Assembly: GCF_026914185.1 (NCBI RefSeq)
Contig: NC_070568.1
Span: forward strand, 186,001 to 250,000
Source: Puccinia triticina
Lineage: Eukaryota; Basidiomycota; Pucciniomycetes; Pucciniales; Pucciniaceae
Direction of reading: 5' to 3'
DNA: 64,000 bases
In this document: one piece after another, positions 9,946 to 21,130 of the stretch
How the letters are laid out: each line of letters begins with the position of its first letter
Numbering within the stretch: position 1 is the stretch's first letter
Made by a program: the position numbers and the translations under genes
The notes under the pieces: model-generated
The model's input: the letters and a program-made list of their open reading frames with translations, nothing else
Told to the model about the DNA's origin: nothing
The model's database searches: none

Positions 9946-12244
9946 ATTGCCCGCGGTATCAACCAAATCATTGGGTGGCCGGTCATCACAACTCCGATCA
10001 AGGAGCAGCTGTTTCAACTTCGGCAAAAGGGGGGGTGACTGCCAACATGGTGGAGGTCAATGGTCTTCCTGACAACCTGGATACTCTCAGCTTCCATTTG
10101 ATGGCTCTTGGAGAGGATTCAGTGAGTGAGACTGCTATTTTCGATACTGGGGCATCCCACGGTTTCACAGGTTCTAAATCATTATTGCATGATTTTCGGC
10201 TTCTCCCAAAACCTATTGCGGTTTCTGTAGCTACCAGTGGGCCAGGATCAGCAATCACGGGTGTGGGAGCCCTGAAGTTCCTGACGCCTGATGGCTCAGT
10301 CATTGTTATTCAACAAGTCCTGTATTGTGAGCAGGCTAAAACCATGTTGATATCAATGGCAGCTCTGCGAAAAGCTAACGCGCTTGTTGCTTATGACAAA
10401 GCCACAGATATGTTCCATATCTCCTGCTCCACAGGGGAACATCTCTTTGATTGTGTTTTTGAGTCCGCAAAAAACAGGTGGTGTATGCCCTACCCGCTGA
10501 TAAGAGCAGATAGCTCAAGAACTACTCAACCCCACAACTGCCATATGCTGCTTTCTGTTTCCACACCGGCGAAGGAACTGATCTCCCATACTTGTCTTCT
10601 TTCTTCTTCTCCATCTCAGTCTCTATTCTCCAATACTCCAACTCACGCTTCTTCACCTCAGTCTCTTCCTTCCGTCCAACTCTCTGTGTCTAATCCTATT
10701 TCTGCTACCGATGACAATGAAATTTCTGTTCTTGCTTCTAAAGCTAAGGTGCCCCCCTCAGATGAGGTGTTCAAAGAACCGCTGGCAAAGGCGACTAAAT
10801 TTTCTTGGAAGCCAGATGATCTGACCAAAGATGAAAAGAAACTTCTGTACTATCACAGAGTTTTTGGGCACGCCAGTCTCCAACACATAAGGAGAGTTGT
10901 TAAGCTAAAATTTGGGAATGGCCTACCTGATGAGATTCCAAGAGGAAAAAATCACTGCCCTGTTTGTGCAATCAGCAAAAGCACACAAATTAACTCTTTA
11001 GCTTCTACCCTTAGGACAGTTGAGCGTTTGGATGTTCTGGTCACGGATTTGATGGGCCCTTTTCAGGTAGATTTGATTGATGGCGGCAGATACCTGCTCA
11101 CTATGCGGGACGTTGCATCGGGCTATGCTTTTGTGAAGGTTCTCAAACAGAAATTGGAGGCCAATCAGCACATCATCGACATGATCAATTGTCTAGAACA
11201 GGCAATTGGGAAACGGGTCCAAACACTCCGGAGCGATAACGGCGGAGATTTTGCCAACAAGAAACTATCCGATTTTCTGGCGGAGAAAGGGATAGGGGCG
11301 GAGAAGGCGCTCCCGTACCATCACTACCAAAGCGGAGTGATTGAGAGGTTCAACCGGACTGTTGCAGATACTGGAAGGACGGTCCTCATCGACAGTCCCC
11401 TGCCCAAGGAGTTTTGGGGTTATGCCTTCCTCTGGGCAACTTACGTTCTCAATCGCCTGCCCAACAAAGCTAGTAAGGATCTGACACCATATGAATGCCT
11501 ATTTGGATGGAAACCTCAATATGAGGGCTTCCAGGTATTTGGAAGTGTGGGATACATTCATATACCTCAAGAAAAACAAAAAAAGCTAGATGAACGGGCG
11601 GTAAAAGGTCTCGTTATAGCACATTTAGAGCAGGGCAAAGGATGGTCGTTCTGGATACCCAATCAAAAGCGTTTTGTGTTGTCAGCGATGGTCCAGTTCC
11701 CGGATGAAGACCTACCACGGGAAGTAGTTGCCAACGCCATCTCAGTGTCAGACAATCCACAATTATCACTAGCGGGGCCGTCTGAGAAACTTTTGGTTGA
11801 TTACATTATGAATCTGTTACAACTTGGCGATTTTTCTCAAGAAATTGAATTCACCAATCAGGAGTTAATTGTAGATAAGATCCTGAGTCTGTGTCAGTTC
11901 TACGCTATCTTAGTCCCAAAGACCTTCTGTCAAGCAATGAACTCTCCGGAGAAGGAGTCCTGGTCAAAAGCAATTGCCACCAAACTGTTGAACCTCGAGG
12001 AGATGAGGGTGTGGGTTCTGAAACTGAAGCCTGAGGACAAGAAGGCTCTAGGAGGGAGATGGGTTTTTGCCACGAAACCGGCTGCAGACGGCGATGGGAT
12101 ACGCTTCAAGGCGCGATATGTTGTGAAGGGTTTCACACAAGTCAAAGGAGATGATTTCAACACAACATTTGCGCCGACAGCAACATTTGTTCCACTGCGT
12201 CTTTTACTGGTGGTCGCTGCGGCATACGGATGGCTGGTTCAAAG
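9946..12244 (+). pseudogene. Copia pol: protease, integrase, start of RT
   Basis: The frame carries an aspartic protease motif (IFDTGASHGFTG), a GAG-pre-integrase zinc-binding region (YHRVFGHASL ... CPVCAISKS) and an integrase core with VTDLMGPF, SDNGGDF and GVIERFNRT supplying the three acidic residues. It continues into RT (GGRWVFATKPAADGD, KARYVVKGFTQ, FNTTFAPTA). It stops making sense at 12245, where the 1.3-kb element begins. The nominal first codon near 9975 is not an ATG, so translation would need the gag-pol fusion that is now broken. Confidence 0.9.
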
Positions 12245-13551
12245 AGGACCCAGGAAATCCCCTGTAAATGACCGTAACAAAAATGTATGAATTTTTTGGC
12301 AAAAAACCAAAATGGTAGGCACAAAAATGGTATGAATGGGCTTTTTTGGCCTCAATGGTAAGCACTTCAAGTGTATGAAATTTTTCCTGGGTACAAGAGG
12401 GTAGTAACTAAGATGTATGAGATTCCTGAGAGTGCAGCAGAAAAACCCGTAGCCCTCCCCCTCAGCAGCACAGCTTGGCTTATTTTTGGTACCCCAGTGC
12501 CCCACCTTGGCAGGGCACCCCATCTGGTGCAAGGGGGTGCCAGCGGGGCGGGGGGCCTGTATGGCCTGGTGTTTTGTAAACACATAGCTCAGCACGACAA
12601 CATCGGGGCTGAGGATAACTTAGATTAGCGCACAAGGGCGTGCAGCTGCTCTGTGTGGTTTCACGCTAAATACGTGTGGTTCAATTGCTTTACTTTTTCA
12701 GCTCTGGTTGGTTCCAGAAGCCTAGGCTATCCCGGAAGGGTGAGTACACTGCTTCCCAAGCTAGCCGAGTGAGGGTCGGGGGTAAGGTGCCTCACTCCGG
12801 AAGACGAGTTCAGGACGTCGACTCGACCTCGAGACGAGGAATGAGTCGCGCCGCTTGGCTTCGTGGCGGAGGGAGAGGAAACCTTTACAAAAACAAAAGT
12901 TCTCGCCACAAGGGCGAGGGGGGTACGACCTCAGACCCAAGGGTGGGTGGGTGGTGTCGAAAAAATTAGGGGCTAATTTCTCAAGCGACACTTACTAAAG
13001 CGCCAAGAAGCTAAGGGAGACGGGGTTCGCTTTGGTAACGGTGCAATGGGGGAAACATTGGGAGAGGCGCTCCCGTATTTATAGAGGGACCAGTACCTGG
13101 GGACTGGCTGGAGCGGTTAACTCCTTTGGTCTTCCCTAAGCGGGTGGCCCTTTAAGGGGCCTCTGGGAACGGAAGGGTTTCGGGGTGGTTCCTACTTTTA
13201 GCCATGTATGGTTTCATCACAAGGCCTGATGGGGGTTTCCCATCCTCTACGGTCGGCGGTAGCATAAACGTGTTGTTCTGCGCCACCGGCGCTTGGGGGG
13301 GATGACGCGTTCTAGAGCATCCACGGAACTAAACACTTCACGCTACGCTTTCAGTAATGGGCAAGGTTGTTTTTTTTTACACCCCCCCCCCTCCCTCGGC
13401 AGGAATGGTAGGCATGGAAAATGTATGAAAATTTGGGAAATCCTCAAAGCATACGCACAAAACGTGTATGAATGAGGTCAAAAAATGTATGAATTTTGTC
13501 GAAATTCTGGATTTTAGGTTACGGTCATTTATAAGGGGTTTCCTGGGTCCT
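12245..13551. mobile_element. 1307-bp TIR element, copy 1, in Copia RT
   Basis: The ends are inverted copies of AGGACCCAGGAAA followed by an imperfect extension to GACCGTAAC (about 35 bp). The 8-bp word GTTCAAAG lies directly on both sides (12237-12244 and 13552-13559). Deleting the element plus one duplicate restores the Copia RT frame across YGWLVQ|SFDFVAAYLNS. Both subterminal regions carry repeats of GTATGAA and TGGTAGGCA in the same direction. No transposase is seen; a 97-codon frame shared by both copies has no recognisable domain. The 8-bp duplication suggests hAT- or KDZ-like mobilisation, but the superfamily is not settled. Confidence 0.88.
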
Positions 13552-14745
13552 GTTCAAAGCTTTGACTTCGTGGCGGCGTACCTGAACTCACCTATTGACA
13601 AGGAAGTTTGGGTAAAGCCGCCGGAGGGAATGAAGACGCCGCCGGGTCATGCGCTACTACTCAAGAAGGCCTTCTACGGCACTCGCCAGGCGGCCAGATG
13701 CTGGTGGCTACACTTGAAGGCTGTTCTCGACAAGTTTGGGTATTCTCCATCCCAGTATGACAACAGTCTGTACATTCTCAGACATTCGGATGAGGCCGGC
13801 GTAGTGTGGTTACATGTAGACAATGGCGTCGTCACGGCATCAAGTCCCGCGCTCCTGAAACGCCTGGAACACAACCTGAAGGACATTCTCAAGATAAAGT
13901 GGTCGGCAGGCTTAGATTCAATTGTCGGGCTCAATGTGAAGAGGTCCGATAAAGGTTTTGAACTCTTTCAGCGGGAGCTCGTGAATGGAATCCTGGACAA
14001 ACACTGGGATGGGACTACAACGGTCACAACACCACTGCCGACAGGTTTCAATGCAACAACGGATGAAGAGGGGGTTGAAGCGGATTCTGGTTGCTACCTG
14101 TCTGTGATTGGCTCTTTCAGCTACCTGGCAGTAGGTACGCGGCCAGACATTTGCTTTGCGGTTAATTACCTAGCTCGTTTTGCGGCAAAACCGGGGGTTA
14201 CCCACTGGAAAGGTATTAAGCACCTGGTAAACTATCTTGCCGGCAGTAAAGATGTAAGGCTATGTCTCTTCCCTTGTACTGACAGTAAGCCTCTTAAGAC
14301 TTTTGCAGACGCGTTGTGGGGAGGAGAGTTTTCACGTTCTCCCTATGGCGTCTTGATCACCTTTCTGAACTGCCCCGTTCTCTGGGTGTTGCAATGCCAG
14401 AAATCGGTGGCGTCGTCGACCTGTCACGCAGAGTACATGGCTCTGGGTGTGGCAACTAGGCAAACTTTATGGGTCAGACACCTGCTCCAAGATGTCCTAA
14501 AGAAGGATTTTGTAGGTTTCTTATTTTGTGATAACCAATCCGCCATAAAGGTGTCTACTGATGATGCATCCAACAAGAGGACGAGGCACACTGACCGAGA
14601 TTCTTATATCACTAATGAGTCTTTATTCCAGAAAAAGACAGCGCTAGAGTGGGTCAGTACAAAAGAACAGCTTGCAGACATCTTCACGAAGTGCATGCCG
14701 CCGGAAAGTTTTGCCACGCTGAAGGAGAAAATAATGGCTGGGTGA
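13552..14745 (+). pseudogene. Copia pol: rest of RT and RNase H
   Basis: The plus-strand frame continues RT from SFDFVAAYLNSPID, through KAFYGTRQAARCW and the active-site box, to GSFSYLAVGTRPDI, then RNase H (ADALWGG, HAEYMAL, CDNQSAI, HTDRDSYI, TKEQLADIFTK) and a normal C-terminus at 14745. The catalytic box reads HVDN (13813-13824) where Copia RTs have xVDD, so the second catalytic Asp is replaced by Asn. That alone should abolish polymerase activity. Confidence 0.92.
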
Positions 14746-14883
14746 TTGGGGTATATATTTTTTTCTTCTTTCCTTGCCTGCTCCCTTCATCTTATATCCA
14801 TTGTTCTGCCGTTCTTTCAAAATCGTTTTCTCTACTTCCATGTTCTAGTTGTATGTAGTACGGCTACTACGGCGAGAGAGGGA

Positions 14884-15181
14884 GTGTTGTAGCCCAAGGG
14901 GCTACACATGCTCAACCTTGCCGCAGTAGCGGGATATTCAGCATCCAGGATCAGATCCTGGATGCCGAGGTTGTAATCCATTACCTTTCAGAGTCACTCT
15001 AGCCTGCTGTGTCACAACACCTTTCACATCCTGTGACTTTCACACCCCCTGTAACCCCAAATTTGGGGGCTATGCCCTTGCTGTGATTTACAAACCCCTA
15101 TGACTTTAACACCCCCTGGAACCCCAAATTTGGGGGCTTCCCCTTGTAAATAAATGGAAAACACCGATGGAGGTCGCTACA
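14884..15181 (+). repeat. 3' LTR of the Copia element
   Basis: A purine-rich tract (GAGAGAGGGAG) ends just before TGTTGTAGCCC at 14884, the position of a polypurine tract and LTR start. The block ends GGTCGCTACA at 15181, so the termini TGTTGTAGC/GCTACA are inverted. It is 298 bp long and contains two direct copies of a ~37-bp unit (15034-15070 and 15102-15138) built on CCCCAAATTTGGGGG, itself a palindrome. Confidence 0.8.
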
Positions 15182-15411
15182 TAAACGTTTGGTTATTTAA
15201 AGTATACAGGAGCAATATACCAGATACACAAATCTTTCTGATTTTCTGGATAGCGTTATAATAGTCTTCGATCACTGATCCACTTATAATCAATCAGCGA
15301 TCCGCCGAGGACTATCTATCATTTCTTCGAGTTCCTAAACAACATGTGGACAGAAATCAGAAAAATCAATCAATAAATCACAATCGGCGCGCCTGAAAGA
15401 GACATGGGCAA

Positions 15412-15940
15412 TCAAACCAGTCCGTAAACGTACACGCTGTTTTCGAGCTTTTCGATCTTAGCTTTTTGTCTCGCCAGTTCATCCCGTAACTCTTTGATTT
15501 CCGCTACTTCCTAAGTGATGGGGGAGATAATTCAGGCGACGGAGAGAAGCGATTAGATCCATCTGCGCCCTCTGCTTAAGAATAAAAACAGAAAATAGGA
15601 CAGCGAGGATAGGTGCTTTCCCCCTCGCCCCCTTGGTTAGAAGTGTACTTGCCTTTTCTCGAGCGTATCGACCTTCTTCGCTACGTTCACGCTTTTGGAA
15701 GCCTTTGGCATCAGTCGTCGGAACAGCATTATCGGGCCTGTTTCGGAAATAGAGCCAGATCAGTAAGTAGCAGGAAAAGTGGTGAACGGCGAATGTCGAT
15801 CAGAAATGCAAACACATTTGCGTCGCATGACACGACTGCCAGACTTACCGGAAGACTGGGTTGACATGGGTGCTGAACTGCTTCTGGACACATGGACGAG
15901 ATAATCTGGAAGAATGATGGCGAATCGATGAGAGCGACAT
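15412..15940 (-). CDS. INH1: Mitochondrial ATPase inhibitor, IF1 family
   Basis: IF1 binds F1-ATPase in the mitochondrial matrix and blocks ATP hydrolysis when the membrane potential falls. I assembled three minus-strand exons: 15849-15940 (ATG at 15938-15940), 15653-15737 and 15412-15510, giving 91 residues. Residues 1-30 are Ser/Arg-rich with no acids (MSLSSIRHHSSRLSRP...), a typical matrix targeting peptide. Residues about 42-59 read GFQKRERSEEGRYAREK, matching the inhibitory segment. Residues 60-85 form the antiparallel coiled-coil segment (IKELRDELARQKAKIEKLE). Intron 1 is GT-AG (donor gtaagt). Intron 2 needs a GC donor (AAG|gcaagt), a known minor class; the nearby GT alternative gives an early stop. 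Length and layout fit the family. It lies between the Copia LTR and the second 1.3-kb element. Confidence 0.85.
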
Positions 15941-16372
15941 GGCTTGAGACTTGAAACTGATTGATCAGGATATGGCTTTTGACGACGTCTCTTGGTTTTG
16001 GTTGTGAATGGGTTTCTTGAGCAATAGATGATCCCTGATGATCCCCAGCATGTGCGATATTGCCCCTGAGACCGTTGGGTGGACTTTCACAGACATCGAT
16101 GACGTACTACGCAGGGTTAATACAGGTGTCACTCAACCAGAGGAAGTTGACGCGTTGGGCCGCGCTGTCCCTATCCACCCAGTAAACGACTGCGCTTGCA
16201 GATGCATGCGAGGCCTGTAATCCCGCTCAAATCAATCCCGCTGGAATCCCCCCGAACTCGAGCCAACTTTTACAAGTCCCTCGACTTTCACACATTACAA
16301 CGCAACTCCAAACCGGGCGCACTCCATAATTGTACATTTCAATACACATGTCAACTCAAATAGCCTGCCATC
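15941..16372. other. Upstream region of IF1; no gene supported
   Basis: This contains the presumed promoter of the minus-strand IF1 gene. A 60-codon plus-strand frame (16038-16220) has no recognisable domain and is probably chance. The right edge meets the second 1.3-kb element. Confidence 0.5.
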
Positions 16373-17678
16373 AGGACCCAGGAAACCCCTTATAAATGAC
16401 CGTAACCTAAAATCCAGAATTTCGACAAAATTCATACATTTTTTGACCTCATTCATACACGTTTTGTGCGTATGCTTTGAGGATTTCCCAAATTTTCATA
16501 CATTTTCCATGCCTACCATTCCTGCCGAGGGGGGGGGGGGGGGTGTAAAAAAAAAACCTTGCCCATTACTGGAAGCGTAGCGTGAAGTGTTTAGTTCCGT
16601 GGATGCTCTAGAACGCGTCATCCCCCCCAAGCGCCGGTGGCGCAGAACAACACGTTTATGCTACCGCCGACCGTAGAGGATGGGAAACCCCCATCAGGCC
16701 TTGTGATGAAACCATACATGGCTAAAAGTAGGAACCACCCCGAAACCCTTCCGTTCCCAGAGGCCCCTTAAAGGGCCACCCGCTTAGGGAAGACCAAAGG
16801 AGTTAACCGCTCCAGCCAGTCCCCAGGTACTGGTCCCTCTATAAATACGGGAGCGCCTCTCCCAATGTTTCCCCCATTGCACCGTTACCAAAGCGAACCC
16901 CGTCTCCCTTAGCTTCTTGGCGCTTTAGTAAGTGTCGCTTAAGAAATTAGCCCCTAATTTTTTCGACACCACCCACCCACCCTTGGGTCTGAGGTCGTAC
17001 CCCCCTCGCCCTTGTGGCGAGAACTTTTGTTTTTGTAAAGGTTTCCTCTCCCTCCGCCACGAAGCCAAGCGGCGCGACTCATTCCTCGTCTCGAGGTCGA
17101 GTCGACGTCCTGAACTCGTCTTCCGGAGTGAGGCACCTTACCCCCGACCCTCACTCGGCTAGCTTGGGAAGCAGTGTACTCACCCTTCCGGGATAGCCTA
17201 GGCTTCTGGAACCAACCAGAGCTGAAAAAGTAAAGCAATTGAACCACACGTATTTAGCGTGAAACCACACAGAGCAGCTGCACGCCCTTGTGCGCTAATC
17301 TAAGTTATCCTCAGCCCCGATGTTGTCGTGCTGAGCTATGTGTTTACAAAACACCAGGCCATACAGGCCCCCCGCCCCGCTGGCACCCCCTTGCACCAGA
17401 TGGGGTGCCCTGCCAAGGTGGGGCACTGGGGTACCAAAAATAAGCCAAGCTGTGCTGCTGAGGGGGAGGGCTACGGGTTTTTCTGCTGCACTCTCAGGAA
17501 TCTCATACATCTTAGTTACTACCCTCTTGTACCCAGGAAAAATTTCATACACTTGAAGTGCTTACCATTGAGGCCAAAAAAGCCCATTCATACCATTTTT
17601 GTGCCTACCATTTTGGGTTTTTGCCAAAAAATTCATACATTTTCGTTACGGTCATTTACAGAGGGTTTCCTGGGTCCT
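16373..17678. mobile_element. 1.3-kb TIR element, copy 2, inverted
   Basis: It has the same termini (AGGACCCAGGAAA inward from both ends) and the same 1.3-kb interior as 12245-13551, in opposite orientation. The 97-codon shared frame is identical at amino-acid level in the two copies. In this orientation a TATAAATA box followed by GGGAGCGCC lies at about 16840-16856. Flanks are CTGCCATC on the left and GTACTCAC on the right, so no target duplication is visible. The right side cuts into a Tc1/IS630-like transposase relic whose distal half is not found on the other side, so a flanking deletion is likely. Confidence 0.85.
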
Positions 17679-17683
17679 GTACT

Positions 17684-18426
17684 CACCAAGTCGAATTCAA
17701 GGAAATTCTCGAATTTTTCTCCTTGGAACGTTTCGCTAGTCGTGGTGAGCGCAACCAACCCGTTGAGCGATATTGCTGGCAAGAGACTCCAACGTTTGGG
17801 GTTCTGGTTGATGATTAAGCGCTGAGCTGGGGTTCCTTGCTTTGACCTCGCAAACAATCAGAGAATGTCTTTGTCACAGAAGAAGCTCTCATCTTGGATA
17901 GAAAAGAGCACACCTCTATTAGTCCAAGATTTCATAACACAAAGGAAAAAGAAACACACTCACCGGTGAAAACAAGAAAGTTGGCAGGAAAGAATTCCAT
18001 TCGCTCAACAAATGCAAACTTTGCAACCCGCGACTTCCTGGAGTTCACCGTTGAAGGCTTCTTCAAGGTGATTGACAATCTGTTGACTAGGTTCTCGTGT
18101 ATCGCTTGGATGCTAAGAAGGGTGCCGGTTGAGTCGAACAGTCGCTGTTGCATCTCTTCAAGGAACAACCCCGGTTCAGAACAAACCAACTCGACCATAA
18201 ATCGACATTCCTCGCTTGAGAGTGTTGGAGGCTGTCCGCGAGTTTTGTAAGATTCAGGACTGCGAACAATTGCCTTGGTTTCTTGGTAAAGCAGCATCCA
18301 TCGCTGGAAGGACTGCCTGGAGATCGTCTTGCCAAGGGTTTGACAGGTGTGTGATTTGGAAAACCCCTCGAGCGCCATCCGGACAGCCACAACCTTGATC
18401 GCTGGCGGATAGGGTACAAACACCAT
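17684..18426 (-). pseudogene. Tc1/IS630-like (DDE_3) transposase, truncated
   Basis: The first exon (17964-18426, ATG at 18426) encodes a helix-turn-helix N-terminal region (VRMALEGFSKSHTCQTLGK... then RGQPPTLSSEECRFM), as in Tc1/IS630 transposases. A 71-nt GT-AG intron (17893-17963) leads to an exon that reads DESFFCDKDILRLFARSKQG. This is the first catalytic Asp of the DDE domain, and the exon continues to KFENFLEF. The frame then runs into the 1.3-kb element at 17678, so the second Asp and the Glu/Asp are missing. The family is assigned from motif pattern. Confidence 0.72.
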
Positions 18427-18727
18427 TATGGGGAAGGAGCTGGGTCGGGTTGGGCGTGGTTATCAAGAATGAGGAGAGGGAGAGGGCAGGAAGGATCGCC
18501 GGGATAGGGGGTGGGGCAGAAAACCAAAACAAAACTTGTGCTGTGCTTTGCTGTACACTCCAAACCCATAAATTTAGCCGGATGAAAAACTTGAACGGTC
18601 CAAGCTTAAGCGGAATCATAATAAGTCAAAATATTTCTCCTTCCAGTTCCCTCCGGCTCCCCTCTAAACCAATTGCTCAGCTCACATTCACCTTCATATC
18701 TCATTCCAAATCACAGGCAGAAATATA

Positions 18728-20385
18728 ATGCAATCTCACCAGGACACCAATGGCGTACCGGCCAAACAACTAGTGAATAACTCGTATCAGGGAAGCGGTT
18801 TGATAGACCCTCAATTTTTCAACTCAACCCAAGCCGTACCCCAGCGCTTCACATCCACCAGCAAGCTGATATCCCCATTGAAACAGTCTTCAGTCAACTC
18901 GGTACACCAGATGGTAATGTTGGACGCGTCCCAAATCCTAGACAGCCTGCCAGCAGCCTTGTCAATTGTAACCTCCAACGCGTCCCGTATCCTAGCCAAT
19001 CAGAACCTCAGCAAGCAAGCAACAATTCTCACACTGCTACAACAAACCACACCAACTTGTCTGGTTCCCTGCCTGATCCAGATTTCTCTAGCCCCCATCC
19101 CAACAAGAAGACATTATTGACCCCCGACAACGTCATGGCAGAATATGAAAAGAAAACCCTGAAAGAGCTCCACGACCTTCAACAAACGCACATCTCTTAT
19201 AAGAAGCTAAACCAAGCAATCAAGATAGAAGCACAGAACCTTTACTTTGACTATCTGAGGAAGCAGCACTTATTATTGTTAAAGTGCTCCCGGCCATTCA
19301 GACTTCTCACCAAGTATCTTGGACAGCGCCGCACCCAACATAAAAAAAGCAACTGGCACAGGTTCTGAAAGAATAATCCAGATGCGCAGAAGGTTTTACA
19401 CAACAGTATGTTCTCATTGATCTGATTTCTTATCATATTATGATTCTAATTGAACCCGGCCTGATTCCTTGTTAATCAGCGAATAAAAACATTGGCCAGC
19501 ACAACAAGGATGCCTCCAAATTATACAAGCAGCACAGCCAAATGAATTTGGATCACAGCTCAGCAACCAACAATTCAGCTTCAACTCAATTAAACAATCC
19601 AAACGCGGAGGAGCAAGGCCAATTTTGCAAGATCTTTAAATTGGAGAAGACTCTTTGAGAGGAAGTTAAAGCTTGAGCTGGAGGAGTACAACTCAAGGTC
19701 AGTTTTGTTTCTCCAAACTCCTGCCCCTCTGTTCATGTTAACACTTTAGACACAATTTTAATTAGCTTAAGGAGCTCAGCAACTCCTTTGGAGTTGAAGG
19801 GTATCTTGTGCTTGCTGCACAAGACCACCAAAAGCCCTTCTTCTTTCAAGGCAGAAGTATTTTAGGTGACGAGTATCTGCGTATTCTAATTGAAGAGGGT
19901 GATCCAATGCAAAATTTTGCAGTCTGGATGGCGGGGACCAATACGGTGAAGAGAAAAGGCAATTGTGGAGATGGTACACTGCTAGGAACAAGAGTTGCTT
20001 CCAAGCCACTTAAAAAGAGTACTCAAAAATCACTTGAAGCTTTTGAGAACCGCGAGGTTTGCCAAGGTTAGTATTGCTATTGTTTTCATTTGGTGCTTAA
20101 ATCCCAATAACTTAATAAGCTTTGACCAATAGGCTCGCTAGCGCTTAATCAAAAATACATTAGCCAAGAACTGGAAAAGCTGTACAGTCAGTCAGCAAAT
20201 CATGGTGCCTAAGTCAAAACTAGTCTGACTGTTATTGGTGTTTTAACCAACAGCTTGAGCTCAAGAGGAGTCAGATATACTCAAGAAAGACACCCGCGGC
20301 TGGCCAGGCACCGATACTGCTATTTGACTGGCAATCTTTGGCCGTAAACTAGTTGTTCACCCAAATCCTGTAGGACTTGCGCCCC
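18728..20385 (+). pseudogene. Decayed member of a rust multicopy gene family, function unknown
   Basis: Coding-like segments follow one another on the plus strand. These are 18728-19120 (Gln/Ser/Thr-rich), 19057-19368 (charged helical, NVMAEYEKKTLKELHDLQQT), about 19770-20069 (SNSFGVEGYLVLAAQDHQKP, then FFFQGRSILGDEYLRI, ending at a gttagt donor) and about 20280-20385 (TRGWPGTDT, stop, LAIFGRKLVVHPNPVG). The order and short motifs resemble, from memory and unverified, a hypothetical protein family repeated in rust genomes. A stop codon after GWPGTDTAI and truncation by the following LTR suggest a pseudogene. Exon borders were not resolved and no biochemical function is proposed. Confidence 0.45.
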
Positions 20386-20399
20386 TCAGAGAGTTGTTT

Positions 20400-21130
20400 C
20401 ATGTAATGTAAGTGTTGTGTTGAGTTGTTATTTTGTGTGTAAGTGTTTGTAATGTGTGTAAAACCAAAATATAGAGTGACTGATATATTGTGGAGTGAGC
20501 AGTTGTGTACTTTGTTATAGGGGAAACTGAGTGCAGGTAGTCTGCTGGGGGAAAGTTACAACAGGGGAGGAGAGCCTCCTTTTATAGATAAAGATGAGGG
20601 ATTTTAGCTCCAGAGGAGCTCCGCATGAGATATTTTAGCTAGGTAAAATAGAGTTTTTGGCTAGTACATATACTGAATGGGTGAATGTGATTGGTCAGGA
20701 CTGTACATGTGATTATGGGTTGTGATCTGCAGGCTGAATCAGGGGGGTGTGATTGGTCAGGACAGGATGTTAGTGTAGTCATGCTGTAACCAGGTCACCT
20801 GCTGTTGTCATGCAACAAAAATCCACTAGCGCATGCAGCCATCACATGCAGCTATCACATGCAGCTAGCACATGCATGAGTGCCTGCATGTGTATGTACA
20901 CTGTATGTATGTAAGTGATGATGTAGCTGTATGTAAATATGTATGTAGCTGTGTGTGTAGACTAAGTGTTGTAAATGTGGCTTGTGTAACTGGTTGGGGT
21001 TGTAAGGGGTGTTGTGAGTGTATAAGAGTATGTAACTTCTGAGTGAGTGCCCTTATGAGTGTTCTGTAAGGCAAGACTTGGGGTGAATATGTCCCTAGAA
21101 GCTGAATCTTGAGGAGTATTAAGTGATTTA
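20400..21130 (-). repeat. LTR-like sequence
   Basis: GT-rich repeats (TGTATGTA types) surround a minus-strand TATAAAAGGAGGCTCTCC box at about 20569-20586, followed on the plus strand by GAGGGATTTTAGCTCCAG. The same block occurs in the solo LTR at about 3105-3160 and near 60.07 kb. It abuts and probably truncates the preceding gene. Edges are approximate and no target duplication was found. Confidence 0.5.

Larger units (their letters stand above)
9389..15181 (+). mobile_element. Ty1/Copia retrotransposon, 5'-truncated
   Basis: On the plus strand the order is gag zinc knuckle, protease, integrase, RT, RNase H, 3' LTR, which is the Copia order. No 5' LTR is present, and gag begins abruptly next to the Gypsy LTR end at 9388. 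The RT is split by the 1307-bp element at 12245-13551. Other damage is a frameshift plus TAA between gag and protease (about 9886-9945) and an altered RT active site. The element is therefore not autonomous. Confidence 0.9.

Noticed and set aside
12676..12969. 97-codon frame inside the 1.3-kb element, identical in both copies
   Set aside because: Identity is expected from two recent copies. There is no domain and several other frames are equally open, so it is not called as a gene.
16038..16220. 60-codon plus-strand frame upstream of IF1
   Set aside because: Short, no recognisable motif, and located in the presumed promoter.
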